Notes under the pieces: generated by a model
What the model saw: only the letters and a program-made list of their open reading frames with translations
What the model was told of the DNA's origin: nothing
The model's database searches: none
Program-made: the position numbers and the translations under genes
Part shown: piece after piece, positions 28,501-35,044 of the stretch
Position numbering within the stretch: position 1 is the stretch's first letter
Layout: each line of letters begins with the position of its first letter
Origin: Nitrospira sp. CR1.1
GTDB lineage: Bacteria; Nitrospirota; Nitrospiria; Nitrospirales; Nitrospiraceae
Direction of reading: 5' to 3'
DNA: 64,000 nt
NCBI GenBank assembly: GCA_014055465.1
Contig: WIAF01000003.1
Location: 62,001 to 126,000, forward strand

Positions 28501-31299
28501 AGCGGATTCCGAGACGGTGGCGTTGCCGGTGGAGAGCACGCGCGAGACCACAGCATAGCCATTGCCGTCAACGTTCTCGCTCTCCCAGGCGACCCGCACT
28601 TGTCCGGAGCGCGTCTCGATAGCTTCAGGGAATGCCTGTGTGCCCGCGGTCGTCGTGTTGACCAACACCTCACTGCCGATGCGAGTGCCGCTGGCGTCGA
28701 AACGTTGCGCATAGATGCCGCTACCGCTACCATCCCCTGTATCGGACTGCCACATGACGACAAAGCCATCATCCGAACGCGTCACGGTTGGCTCGCTCTG
28801 CGTTCCGGCGGTGGATGTGTTCACGGTGAAGGCAGGGACGAGTTCCGTGCCCGCACTGTTGAATATGTGTGCTCTGATGTCGGTGCCCGTACCGTAGACG
28901 ACCACGAGGTTCCCGTCTCTAAGCCCGGATACGTCAGTGCGGTGACCACCACCGAGCAGAATGTCAGCAGATCGGCCACTCCCGTCGCTGTTCATGATAC
29001 GCAGATGGCTTTCGAAAGCCGTCCCGGTGTAGGCCCGCCACGCGACGGCAAAGCCCCCATCATTGAGCAACGTGACTTCGGACTGCGCACCAAATAGCGC
29101 GCTGCTGTTCTGTAGCGAGCCGACGGTGAACTGCGAGCCTTGCAACACGCCGTTGCGGTCATAGATGCCACCGCGAACCTCGTACGTGCTGCCAGCGGTT
29201 TCGTTGCTCCAGACGACCGCGAACCGGTTTGCGTTCAGCGTCTGCACCGCGGGCTGATAGCCCTCGTTGTTGCCATCGGTGCCGGGGCTGACCGTGAACT
29301 CGGCGGTGGCGGCAGTGCCGTCGGGGTTGAAGACGCGTGCCTCGGTCCAGGCGCGCACCCCACTCGTCTGGTCCTGCCAGGCGACAACGAAACCGCCGTC
29401 CGAGAAGGTCGAAATCGAGGGGCCTGTTTCGTTGTCGGCAACTTCTGTCGTGACGAGGAATTCGGCGCCGACTTTGGCGCCTGCCTCGTTGAAGCGCTGA
29501 CCATAGATGCCTGTGCCACTCCCATCCTGGCCATTCGAAACCCAGACCGCCACATACCCCCCGGCAGGTAGTGCCGCAATAGCAGGCTGATTCTGATCGC
29601 TCGTGACATAGGTGTTAACCACCGACTCGGCCGTCGATTCCGAGTCGAAGACGATGTCCGATGGCGCGTTGTTGGATGCTCCGACGCTGATTGTCACCGT
29701 ATCGGCATGCGTCGTGGTCCCATCAGAAACCACAACGACAAATTGAAGCGTGGTGGCAGAACTTGGAGCCGTAAAGGTTGGGGAGGCTGCGGTAGAACTA
29801 CTCAGCGTGACCTTTGTTCCTTCAATCTGCGTCCATTGGTACGTCAGCGGGTTGCCATCCCGGTCGGAACTTGCGGCAGCGGTGAGTGTCACGGTTGAAT
29901 TCATGGCGACCGCTTGGTCCGGCCCTGCATCTGCCAGGGGGCCATGGTTACCCACCGTCGCAGCAGTGATGACGGATTCGACATTTGAGTGATTAATTGT
30001 AAAGACGTCCCCGCCACCACGATCGACGGTGATAACGCCGCCGCTGTTGGTGATGGTGGCAGTCGAAAACTCGCTCAGATCGATGATATCGGTCCCACTA
30101 CTACCATCAACGGTATAGACATCACCAGACAGCGCTCCCGTAAACCGGAACACATCCACGCCGGTCCCGCCCACCATCTGATCGTTTCCCCCGCCGCCGA
30201 TGATTAGATTCTTTCCTACAGCACTCCCTCCATCCAGATAGTCGTTGCCAGCCCCCCCGAGAATCACATCATCGTCGCTGTTGCCAGAGAGCGTGTCGTT
30301 CCCGGTGCCGCCGACCAGAATATCGTTACCGCTTCCTCCCTGGAGCGTATCGTCGCCTCCAGCCCCATACATGATGTCGGCGCCTCCGCCGGCTGCAGTC
30401 GGTGTATTGTTAGCCGAGTCTCCCACATACCAGTCGTTCCCCGCCGGCCCCGCAATGACGGCTCCCGTACTGGCATTCATCCAGGTTTCTGCCAGCAAGC
30501 CTTTCCAGTTCACTTGGACCTCGTCGGTTACAGCAAGGGTCGCTTCGATAGACCCTGTTTGTGTCTCGAGCACCCAATCACCGCCAAATTCCGCCGAGCC
30601 GGTCGAATCAGTGCTCGAGGCAACATCGGCGCCAGTCAACTGGCTGAGCTGGGTGACCGCCTCCTGTCCGATAGGCCCTTCTGAAAAATTGCACCCGTAC
30701 ACCAAAATGTCGGCCGACTCCGAGAGACTCTGCTTAATCGAGGCCAGTTCATCGGCATATTCCTCGACCATCGAGGCCTGAGTGAGGGTTCCGGTCCCGA
30801 GATTCAGTCGGCCTTGATCGCCGTGACTGATGAGATGGATTGCGTCAATACTGGTACGGCCGGCTAACGATTCTGCAATCTGCTCCATCCCATCGCGTGT
30901 GGCGTCGAGCACAATGACTTCAATGTGTGGTCCCATTCCGGCAACAATGTCTTTATAGTCCGGCACGGTCGGGTCGACGAAGGCAATTTCAGTGGGAGAG
31001 TCTGTCGGCAAAAACGTCGTAAGCGCCTGGACGAGATCCCCGCTTTCAGCGGGTCCCGTGTCCGAGCCGCCTTCCTCCGCATGCGCCTCCGCAGAAAGCG
31101 CTGCCTCGGCTTGCTTCTGCGCGACCTGTTCCGCGGCAACGTCGGCCGCCGTGGCCGCTGCAGCCGCATCAAACATCAACCGCTGCTCGAGAGACAAACA
31201 CGACGACTGCAGCGAGCCGGTCTGAAGCGGAGGCTTCGACGACTTGGAGGTATTGGCCTCGTTGCCCTGTTTTTTAAACATGAAGCCGAACCACCCCAT
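19591..31299 (-). CDS. giant DUF4347/RTX/PKD/LamG/cadherin-like surface protein
   Basis: The ATG at 31299 follows an AAGGGGGCAGG site and gives 3902 residues. The order, by residue: an LEQRLMFDAA N-terminal motif (~40); DUF4347 (100-265, HLISHGDQG and VYGCNFSEG); RTX calcium repeats (GGSGNDILVGGTGND, ~290-375); a PKD domain (~446-540); repeats of the GGFVVAW type; cadherin-like VNDAP modules; a LamG domain (~1280-1500); seven delta-60 repeats (DGKILVVG...DGSLDTSF, ~1773-2163); CSPG-like repeats; more cadherin modules; a Pro-rich linker; two hydrophobic helices (~3810-3853); and a charged tail. There is no Sec signal. The layout suggests a large calcium-stabilised adhesin or sensor exported by the HlyD/TolC genes upstream and held by its C-terminus. 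A kinase gene begins at its stop codon. Confidence 0.88.
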   Translation of the reverse strand: MGWFGFMFKKQGNEANTSKSSKPPLQTGSLQSSCLSLEQRLMFDAAAAATAADVAAEQVAQKQAEAALSAEAHAEEGGSDTGPAESGDLVQALTTFLPTDSPTEIAFVDPTVPDYKDIVAGMGPHIEVIVLDATRDGMEQIAESLAGRTSIDAIHLISHGDQGRLNLGTGTLTQASMVEEYADELASIKQSLSESADILVYGCNFSEGPIGQEAVTQLSQLTGADVASSTDSTGSAEFGGDWVLETQTGSIEATLAVTDEVQVNWKGLLAETWMNASTGAVIAGPAGNDWYVGDSANNTPTAAGGGADIMYGAGGDDTLQGGSGNDILVGGTGNDTLSGNSDDDVILGGAGNDYLDGGSAVGKNLIIGGGGNDQMVGGTGVDVFRFTGALSGDVYTVDGSSGTDIIDLSEFSTATITNSGGVITVDRGGGDVFTINHSNVESVITAATVGNHGPLADAGPDQAVAMNSTVTLTAAASSDRDGNPLTYQWTQIEGTKVTLSSSTAASPTFTAPSSATTLQFVVVVSDGTTTHADTVTISVGASNNAPSDIVFDSESTAESVVNTYVTSDQNQPAIAALPAGGYVAVWVSNGQDGSGTGIYGQRFNEAGAKVGAEFLVTTEVADNETGPSISTFSDGGFVVAWQDQTSGVRAWTEARVFNPDGTAATAEFTVSPGTDGNNEGYQPAVQTLNANRFAVVWSNETAGSTYEVRGGIYDRNGVLQGSQFTVGSLQNSSALFGAQSEVTLLNDGGFAVAWRAYTGTAFESHLRIMNSDGSGRSADILLGGGHRTDVSGLRDGNLVVVYGTGTDIRAHIFNSAGTELVPAFTVNTSTAGTQSEPTVTRSDDGFVVMWQSDTGDGSGSGIYAQRFDASGTRIGSEVLVNTTTAGTQAFPEAIETRSGQVRVAWESENVDGNGYAVVSRVLSTGNATVSESAVNGTRVADVVGVFDIDNSDTATYSLTNNAGGRFAIHSTTGEITVANAALLDYETNTSHAITVRVTDSGGSTYDEVLTITVLDANDAPVLADTALSITVAEDAGAPSGAVGSLVSAFTGGITDVDSGAVKGLAITGSTETNGTWYYTTNGGTTWTAVGTVSNTSALLLADNASTRLYFSPSADYNGTSSAALTVRAWDQTSGTAGSKVSAASNGGATAFSSATDTIDVSVTPVNDAPSNTVPGAQTTTEDTNLVFSAGNSNQISIRDPDGSGSTVEITLSVTNGTLTLASTSGLTFVRGDGTSDSSMTIRGTVTNLNTALNGLTYTPNSQYSGGTVLTLSTLDSTLLSLKTDANLQGWYEFSGDANDTSPGPAQNATLFNGAVITTDGTRGQVLSLDGVNDYADLSAYTADYAGFTEGTISGWIKATGTFETIFSISDTADTGSYASLFLGASGYLTYEVMENGVMQLAVYKSDIRINDGNWHHVAVTVGASGNSLYVDGQLATAGQLTYDTGNSTTQHFFSSVTSLDSMAIGRNQDSGGGKWYATGSLDSVGVYNRVLTAGEIASLATDVSFTDTDTVAITVTAVNDAPVLADTALSITVAEDAGAPSGAVGSLVSAFTGGITDVDSGAVKGIAITGSTETNGTWYYTTNGGTTWTAVGTVSNTSALLLADNASTRLYFSPSADYNGTSSAALTVRAWDQTSGTAGSKVSAASNGGTTAFSSATDTIDVSVTPVNDAPTDLSLSANTVAENAANGTVVGTVSGTDPDSGDTKTYSFTDSAGGRFAINSATGVITVADSSLLNYESATSHTVTVRVTDSGGLTYNESFTINLTNVNEGPTFTVGGGIVTTDVIFNEAGEDVVVQPDGKILVVGTSGSPSAMTVTRYNSDGSLDTSFAGGGIYRLPAAVQQSGDGLTLQADGKILLVGYSYPASQNDFLLVRLNADGSPDTSFGGGDGVVTTDLSSNDAATTVVVQADGKILVGGYTTGAGLDFMVARYLADGSLDTSFGSNGIVTTTFGGSASDVLNSLVVQPDGKIVVAGGGGNYDLTIARYNSDGSLDTGFGTGGKVTTSADGSGFESLFGLAVQADGKLVAAGYSGNEIVLIRYNTDGSLDTSLGGTGTVVTSLGSGADSGYDLALQSDGKIVVVGCTDNGSNHDVAVVRYNSNGTLDTSFGGGDGVVTTAIGSGGDEGLAVAIQSDGKIVVSGKTWNGTDYDIALLRYNTDGSLDPQFGATLTNTLDGAPTFTEGGSPVVLDADVRIFDAELSAANSFNGATLTLSRNGGANSQDVYSATGTLSSISAASGNVVVGGTTIGTYTNSGGTLVFTFNSGATNALVNAAMQQVAYSNSSDAPPSSAQINWTFNDGNGGSQGSGGALSITGSTTVTITAVNDPTVVTGGTSGTGNEDTTLTGTLTATDADGLSDGSVYTVSANATNGTASINPATGLWSYTPTADFHGSDSFTVTITDDAGTSSTQVITLSVTPVADITADSLTTAEDTAISANVLTGTNGATADSFEGTPVLTNVTQGANGSVTYLANGTVTYTPTANFTGTDSFTYTITSGGVPETATVTVTVTAVNDAPVLSDTALSITVAEDAGAPSGAVGSAISAFTGGITDVDSAAVKGIAITGSTETNGTWHYTTNGGTTWKAVGTVSNTSALLLADNASTRLYFSPSADYNGTSSAVLTVRAWDQTSGTAGSKVSAASNGGTTAFSSATDTIDVSVTPVNDAPVLSVNQGATVDEGSSIVLTGKNLQVTDVDNSSGEIRFILTSVPGNGALLMKGVPLGIKDSFTQADIDNGIIEYIHDGNETTSDSLTFIVDDGAGGAIKESTFSITVVPVNDAPILNVNEGGTVDEGGSFVLTTKNLQVTDADNLPSELRYTLTSLPANGTFLLKGTPLGLKDSFTQEDIDIGIVEYLHDGSETTSDSVAFVVEDGAGGALSETIFKIAVTPVNDAPTDLSLSANQVAENAANGTVVGTVSGTDPDSGDTTAYSLTDSAGGRFAINGSTGQITVADGSLLNYEAATSHNVTVRVTDSGGLTYDETFTINLTNVNEAPTVTMSGGSVQYNENASPVIIDAGVTLSDVDSATLTGATVQVTVAYNSTQDVLAFTNQLGITGSWDSATGTLTLSGAATVAEYQTALRSITYQNTSDNPTISVRTVSFSVTDGTASSAAATRQVQVVAWADAPVTDNVTASGPEDATAIAVTLTGSDVDGTVNQFRLESLPANGSLYQDAACTLAVATGTDYVATGNALTLYFKPTADWNGNTTFQFSAKDDWGAYDATPGMATITVTPVNDAPTDLSLSANQVAENAANGTVVGTVSGTDPDSGDTTAYSLTDSAGGRFAINGSTGQITVADGSLLNYEAATSHNVTVRVTDSGGLTYDETFTINLTNVNEAPTGADATITLAEDTSHTFTTGNFGFSDVDAGDSLSAVRIETVPAAGTLTVSGVPVTAGQLITVADIGAGNLCFTPAANANGTGYASFTFSVRDSSNAYDPMPNTLTINVTAVNDAPVLVVNSGSTALEGGTDTIDSSELAVSDADHAAAQLTYSIGTGPAYGRLELTSAPGMSATSFTQADIASNRLVYVHDGSESTGDSFTFTVSDGSGGLLGAATVTLTITPVNDAPTIISAGGGATAAISVAEHVSAVTIVSGNDVDLPAQSLSYSVSGGIDQALFTIDAATGALSFTVPPDFSLPTDSNKDNVYVVQVRVTDAQGASATQTLHVTVTDVAESRAPIPLPPSLVPTTPLIAPAPIPVSAPFTPVATGPVVEPVAPSAQSTARGGVVRMAQETSRETTFRSEELRQAAVPTHRGEREGRADDQPAPPPFTLSIDATHVDAQEERLSPAVLSELLFAKLDAVIGELEDAVAADVAQQTHMTRIAAAAGAALSVGFVAWALRSTAVLVSLFATIPAWRTLDPLPVLASHRQERSARKRVQEDVAREEESKYRGLQELLDQEDDKVRRSAGS
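21305..21630 (-). repeat. cadherin-module coding repeat, pair D copy 1
   Basis: About 325 bases are nearly identical to 22333-22655. They encode the module running from the TNVNEAP edge through LTYDETFTINL and ITVADGSLLNYEAATSH to LSLSANQVAENAANG. Only scattered silent or near-silent differences are seen, which implies recent duplication or gene conversion. Confidence 0.85.
22333..22655 (-). repeat. cadherin-module coding repeat, pair D copy 2
   Basis: This is the partner of 21305-21630. A more diverged third version lies at about 25990-26290 (LLNYESATSHTVTVRVTDSG). Confidence 0.85.
23314..23780 (-). repeat. long near-identical module, copy 1 of 3
   Basis: About 465 bases encode the module from LSDTALSITVAEDAGAPSG through LLLADNASTRLYFSPSADYN to SATDTIDVSVTPVNDAP. 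Copies at 26291-26760 and 27796-28250 differ at only a few positions. Confidence 0.88.
26291..26760 (-). repeat. long near-identical module, copy 2 of 3
   Basis: This is the same module as 23314-23780 and 27796-28250. It encodes GSTETNGTWYYTTNGGTTW and the flanking segments. It is closest to copy 3; copy 1 has the variant HYTTNGGTTWKAVG. Confidence 0.88.
27796..28250 (-). repeat. long near-identical module, copy 3 of 3
   Basis: This is the third copy of the module. It joins directly to a cadherin-like module at its upstream (N-terminal) side. The high nucleotide identity among the three copies makes the region prone to recombination and to assembly collapse. Confidence 0.88.
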
Positions 31300-31523
31300 C
31301 CTGCCCCCTTCTTGGCAGCCCGATTCCCCTCTGTCTTTGTCGGATGAGCACTGTAGGAGCTGAAGTCTGACGGGGAGATCCGAGCAGAGCTTAGGCGAGA
31401 CTGGCATGCAGGAAATCAAACGGCGTACAACGCACACGAACACGCACAACAGGTTCAACAGGACCGGCTCAGTCGGTGGCCCGCAATAGTCCGATCGTCA
31501 ACCGTGATCCGGCCCGCTCGCCC
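31300..31523 (-). promoter_or_regulatory. intergenic region upstream of the giant-protein gene
   Basis: These 224 bases separate the M50-HlyD stop from the giant-protein start, while the upstream export genes are 3-5 bases apart or overlap. The gap leaves room for a separate promoter. I see no convincing -10/-35 pair or operator, only the ribosome site next to the ATG. Confidence 0.3.
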
Positions 31524-33659
31524 TCAGAATCCACTCTCTCGAATCGAGACGGCCGCAACCCGATCCCATATCCGGCCGGCGAGGCTGCGGTTCTGCCCCA
31601 TGAGCACCGCGTGCCCGGTGACGGCTTGATGCAGGGGTTCCTCGTCATCCAGCACGTCAAACTCGACCCGGTACACGGACTGTTCGGCTTGAAGACGCCC
31701 CCGCGCATCTTTCCTGACCGGGACCTCCCCTCCGTAGATCGAGGCGAAATAGGGAACCGACAGATCTTGTTCATCGAGATCCCTGATTTCGAGCAGCCGT
31801 GCATGTCTCGTGGCTCGTGTCAGGTCGTCGGGAATGAACCGCGCGTCTTGTCCGGGAGCCAGGAACCGGACATCCTCCACGGATACCAGGGCGAGAAGAT
31901 GCGTCCGATGGGGATCGACGACATAGGCAACCGGCAGGTCCGTGTTGATCCATCGTCCGGGATAGAGCGACTCCGCGCGATCCGCCACAACCCCCGCGAT
32001 CGGCGCATGCAGCCGCAGGTTCTGTTGCCGCTCGGCCACCCCATCCAGCTCCGCTTGTTTCACACTCAACGCCTCCCGGATCACCAACGCCTGCGCTCGA
32101 TCCTCGGTGTTGCCGGCCTGGCGCTGCGTGCGAAGATTCAACCCCTCCAGCTGAATCCTCGCCACCTTTGACGCCTTGTCCAATTCCGGGGTTTCCATCA
32201 CCAGCAACGTTTCCCCCTGCCGGACGGATTGCCCCGCCATGGCGCTCACCGAGACAATCCGGCCAGGAGCCGGTGGATAAACCGTGGCATAGGACGCCGC
32301 TTGCAGCACCGCAGGAATCGAGACGCGGCCGCCCCAGGGAATGAACAGCAGCAGCAGGCCGGCCGCCAGGATGCCCATCGTCACCGCAAACCGGCGGGTC
32401 GAGGCATAGAGGGTCCGACGCCCCCACCAGGCCGCCAACTCGCGCCCGATCGGAAAACAGACGAAGAACAGAATCTCAACGAGAAACAACACAATGCCGA
32501 GAAGTTTGAAGAAGTAGTGATACACCGTAATCGCGATGCCGGTGAAGAGCACAATCCGGTAACACCACACGGCCCAGGCATAGGCCACCATACGGCTCCG
32601 CCTCGATGCGCCGACCACTTCCGGCGGTGGGGCTCCCGGGGCAAACAACAATTCCCGCAATCGCCACTGACCGAGGGCAAACGCGCGATCCTGAAGATTC
32701 GGCACCCCGAGTCCGTCGGCCAGCAGGTAATAGCCGTCGAATCGCATCAGCGGATTGAGATTGACCGACAGACTCATGATCCAGCTGGTCGTGGCCACGA
32801 CGAACGCCATGCTGCGGACGGCGCCGTCCGGCAGGAATCCCCACAGAAACGTCGCCACCGCGGCCAAGCCGAGTTCCGCCAACACGCCGGCCGCCGCCAC
32901 GGCCAACCGCTTGCGCTTGTCGTTCAACCGGTACGCGTCGCTCACATCGGAGTACAGCACGGGCATCATCACCATGAACGCCACACCGATCGTCGGGACC
33001 CGGCACCCGAATCGCGTCGCGGTATAAGCATGGCCAAGTTCATGAACGCCTTTGACCGCGCACAGCACGGCGGCATACATAACCGCGCCGTGCCAATTGA
33101 AGAAGTGCAAGAAGGTCGACAGGAACATATCCCACTGGCGACTGACGAGGAACAGGCCGGCACAGGTCAAGGCTCCGAAGACCCAGGCAGCAGCGACGGT
33201 ATACAACGGCGCAACAAGGGGAAGGGTCATGCGAAGAAACGCGTCGGGGCGGAAGAGCGGAATCTTGATAAAGAGGTAATGGTGCAGCAACCACTGCCAC
33301 CAGACCTGGCGGCGCGCGGCCTGCTGCGCGACATAATCCTTCGTCTGGCCGCTCGCTGACTGATCGGTGAGATTGTTGGCATAGAGAAATCGGACAAAGT
33401 CCTCGACATCCTCGACGCGGAGACGCGAGGTGGTGTCGCGCGCGACAACCTTCACCAACGACTCGATCGTACCGGCGCTCCACCGCTCCAGCAGTTGATA
33501 CACCTGCCATTCGATCTGAAAGTATTTATTGCGCACCGGATCGACAATCGTCCACGTGGGCACGCCCTCCGGTGACGGCGCCCCGCGAAGAAACTGGAGA
33601 TTCTTGCGGAGTGGAGGAAGGGGGCGCTCCGTCTGCTGGGCGGGATTGACGCCATCCAT
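31524..33659 (-). CDS. M50 (site-2-like) membrane metalloprotease fused to a HlyD adaptor domain
   Basis: This 711-residue fusion protein starts with a soluble PqqD/HTH-like domain (~25-100, FQIEWQVYQLLERWSAGTIE). A multi-helix M50 core follows, with a zinc motif GVHELGHAYTATRFG near residue 205 and the third ligand in NLNPLMRFDGYYLL near 303. Both active-site motifs are intact. From about residue 455 the protein becomes a HlyD/lipoyl adaptor: VYPPAPGRIVSVSAMAGQSV, a coiled coil, then LRLHAPIAGVVADRAESL. Similar proteins are annotated as putative peptide zinc metalloproteases (YydH-like). It is the third of three adaptor genes, 3 bases from the next. A role in processing or gating export of the giant protein is inferred. 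Confidence 0.87.
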   Translation of the reverse strand: MDGVNPAQQTERPLPPLRKNLQFLRGAPSPEGVPTWTIVDPVRNKYFQIEWQVYQLLERWSAGTIESLVKVVARDTTSRLRVEDVEDFVRFLYANNLTDQSASGQTKDYVAQQAARRQVWWQWLLHHYLFIKIPLFRPDAFLRMTLPLVAPLYTVAAAWVFGALTCAGLFLVSRQWDMFLSTFLHFFNWHGAVMYAAVLCAVKGVHELGHAYTATRFGCRVPTIGVAFMVMMPVLYSDVSDAYRLNDKRKRLAVAAAGVLAELGLAAVATFLWGFLPDGAVRSMAFVVATTSWIMSLSVNLNPLMRFDGYYLLADGLGVPNLQDRAFALGQWRLRELLFAPGAPPPEVVGASRRSRMVAYAWAVWCYRIVLFTGIAITVYHYFFKLLGIVLFLVEILFFVCFPIGRELAAWWGRRTLYASTRRFAVTMGILAAGLLLLFIPWGGRVSIPAVLQAASYATVYPPAPGRIVSVSAMAGQSVRQGETLLVMETPELDKASKVARIQLEGLNLRTQRQAGNTEDRAQALVIREALSVKQAELDGVAERQQNLRLHAPIAGVVADRAESLYPGRWINTDLPVAYVVDPHRTHLLALVSVEDVRFLAPGQDARFIPDDLTRATRHARLLEIRDLDEQDLSVPYFASIYGGEVPVRKDARGRLQAEQSVYRVEFDVLDDEEPLHQAVTGHAVLMGQNRSLAGRIWDRVAAVSIRESGF

Positions 33660-33662
33660 AGG

Positions 33663-35039
33663 TTACAGTCCCAGCAATTGGCGGAGCGCGGTAAACGGAC
33701 GGCGGAACAACAGGAACGCCAGCGGCCCTTGCTCACCGTACACTTTCGCCGATCCCTGCCAACCGATACGGATTCGGGGGTCAACGGCGGGAAGATCCGC
33801 CATGACCCGATAGGCCAGGACATCCCCCGGCAAGACTTCGGCGTGATAACTGGTGCGACTCACCGCGCCCGGAAACGATTCCAGCGGCAGCGCATCGAAG
33901 AATGCGATCACCTCCCCGCCTTCATGCAGCAACAGCGCGTCACTCACGGGGAGATCGATGCGCAGCTCGATATGGCCGGGGTCGGCGATTTCCATGATGC
34001 GCTCCCCGACCGACACCGGTTTCCCGATCCAGTCAGATTTGTCCGTGTACAGGACCAATCCCGCTTGAGGCGCCCGCACCTCGATCTGCCCCAACATCTC
34101 CTGCGCATACTCGAGTTCGGTCTCCTTGAGCGACACCTCCGCCGCCTTCAACGGCACCTCCGCCTTGCGCTGGGGATCGCCGAACCCCGACTGGATGGCC
34201 TGGGCATGCTCAGCCCTCGCCACCGCCAGTTGTTGTTCCGTAACCCGGAATTGATTGCGGATATTGGTATCGTCGTACCGGAGCAGCAGGCGATCCTGCT
34301 GCACCATCGTATTCGGCGCGACCACCATCTCGGCGATCACCCCGTCCATGGGCGCGCTCACGATGACCGGATCCTGCGCCACCACTTTGACCGGGGCCAC
34401 CGTCGACATGCGGACCGGAAGACAGAGCAGGCCGACTGCGGCAACCGCTATCAACACGAAGGACGGTCGGGTGAGCCACGCGGTCCACGGAATGTGTCTT
34501 TTCGACAGCGCCTTCCACGCATAGGCGAAACTTCCTGACAGGCGGTGTACAATTATGACATCGTTCTCCTGCCAGGGACTCTCCCGCTCAAGCCACAACC
34601 CGCCCAACACCGTGTCATCCGGGTGCTTCAATGGACACCAGAGCACGTAACCGTGTACGAATTCCTGCCAGCCGGCACGCAAGGATTCCGGTATGGTTTC
34701 CTGATCGACGATGATGGGCAGGTCACTCGGCTGCCCATGGCGCACGGCCTGTACGACCTCTTCCAACCAGACCATCATCGGGGCATCCCGATCGATGACC
34801 GCCACACTCGACGCCGCCGTGGCGTGATAGCGGGCCCCGCCAAAATCAGTGGCGCTCAGCAGCACCGCCTGTTCATAGGGAACCAGCCTGCGGGTTTCAT
34901 TGACGGCGACAAACTGCAGTTCCTGCAACGTCGTCGCCGCCCGCACCTGGCCTTCCAAGTGCGTCAACGTCGCCAGATGAATCAGGGTCGAAATTTCTCG
35001 GGACGTTGGTTCCTGAGTGGTGGTCGCCTGCACGCTCAT
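33663..35039 (-). CDS. HlyD-family adaptor with an N-terminal GAF-like domain
   Basis: This 458-residue protein has a soluble N-terminal part of about 170 residues that looks like a GAF fold (LEGQVRAATTLQELQFVAVN, QAVLLSATDFGGARYHA, YVLWCPLKHPDDTVLGGLWL). A single membrane helix follows near 190 (SFVLIAVAAVGLLCLPV). The rest is a HlyD adaptor with lipoyl halves (VSAPMDGVIAEMVVAPNTMV; EVRAPQAGLVLYTDKSDWIG) around a coiled coil. The GAF part would face the cytosol and could sense a small ligand to control export. It is 5 bases from the gene upstream and 3 from the M50-HlyD gene. The GAF call is by pattern only. Confidence 0.8.
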   Translation of the reverse strand: MSVQATTTQEPTSREISTLIHLATLTHLEGQVRAATTLQELQFVAVNETRRLVPYEQAVLLSATDFGGARYHATAASSVAVIDRDAPMMVWLEEVVQAVRHGQPSDLPIIVDQETIPESLRAGWQEFVHGYVLWCPLKHPDDTVLGGLWLERESPWQENDVIIVHRLSGSFAYAWKALSKRHIPWTAWLTRPSFVLIAVAAVGLLCLPVRMSTVAPVKVVAQDPVIVSAPMDGVIAEMVVAPNTMVQQDRLLLRYDDTNIRNQFRVTEQQLAVARAEHAQAIQSGFGDPQRKAEVPLKAAEVSLKETELEYAQEMLGQIEVRAPQAGLVLYTDKSDWIGKPVSVGERIMEIADPGHIELRIDLPVSDALLLHEGGEVIAFFDALPLESFPGAVSRTSYHAEVLPGDVLAYRVMADLPAVDPRIRIGWQGSAKVYGEQGPLAFLLFRRPFTALRQLLGL

Positions 35040-35044
35040 CTCTC

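Noticed and set aside
19600-31300. Many long plus-strand open frames opposite the giant gene
   Set aside because: They are mirror frames created by the biased, repetitive codons of the minus-strand gene. They have low-complexity sequence and no domains.
32229-33359. 376-codon plus-strand frame opposite the M50-HlyD gene
   Set aside because: It is antisense to a gene with intact catalytic motifs; its own product has no recognisable fold and is unusually rich in His, Arg and Gln.
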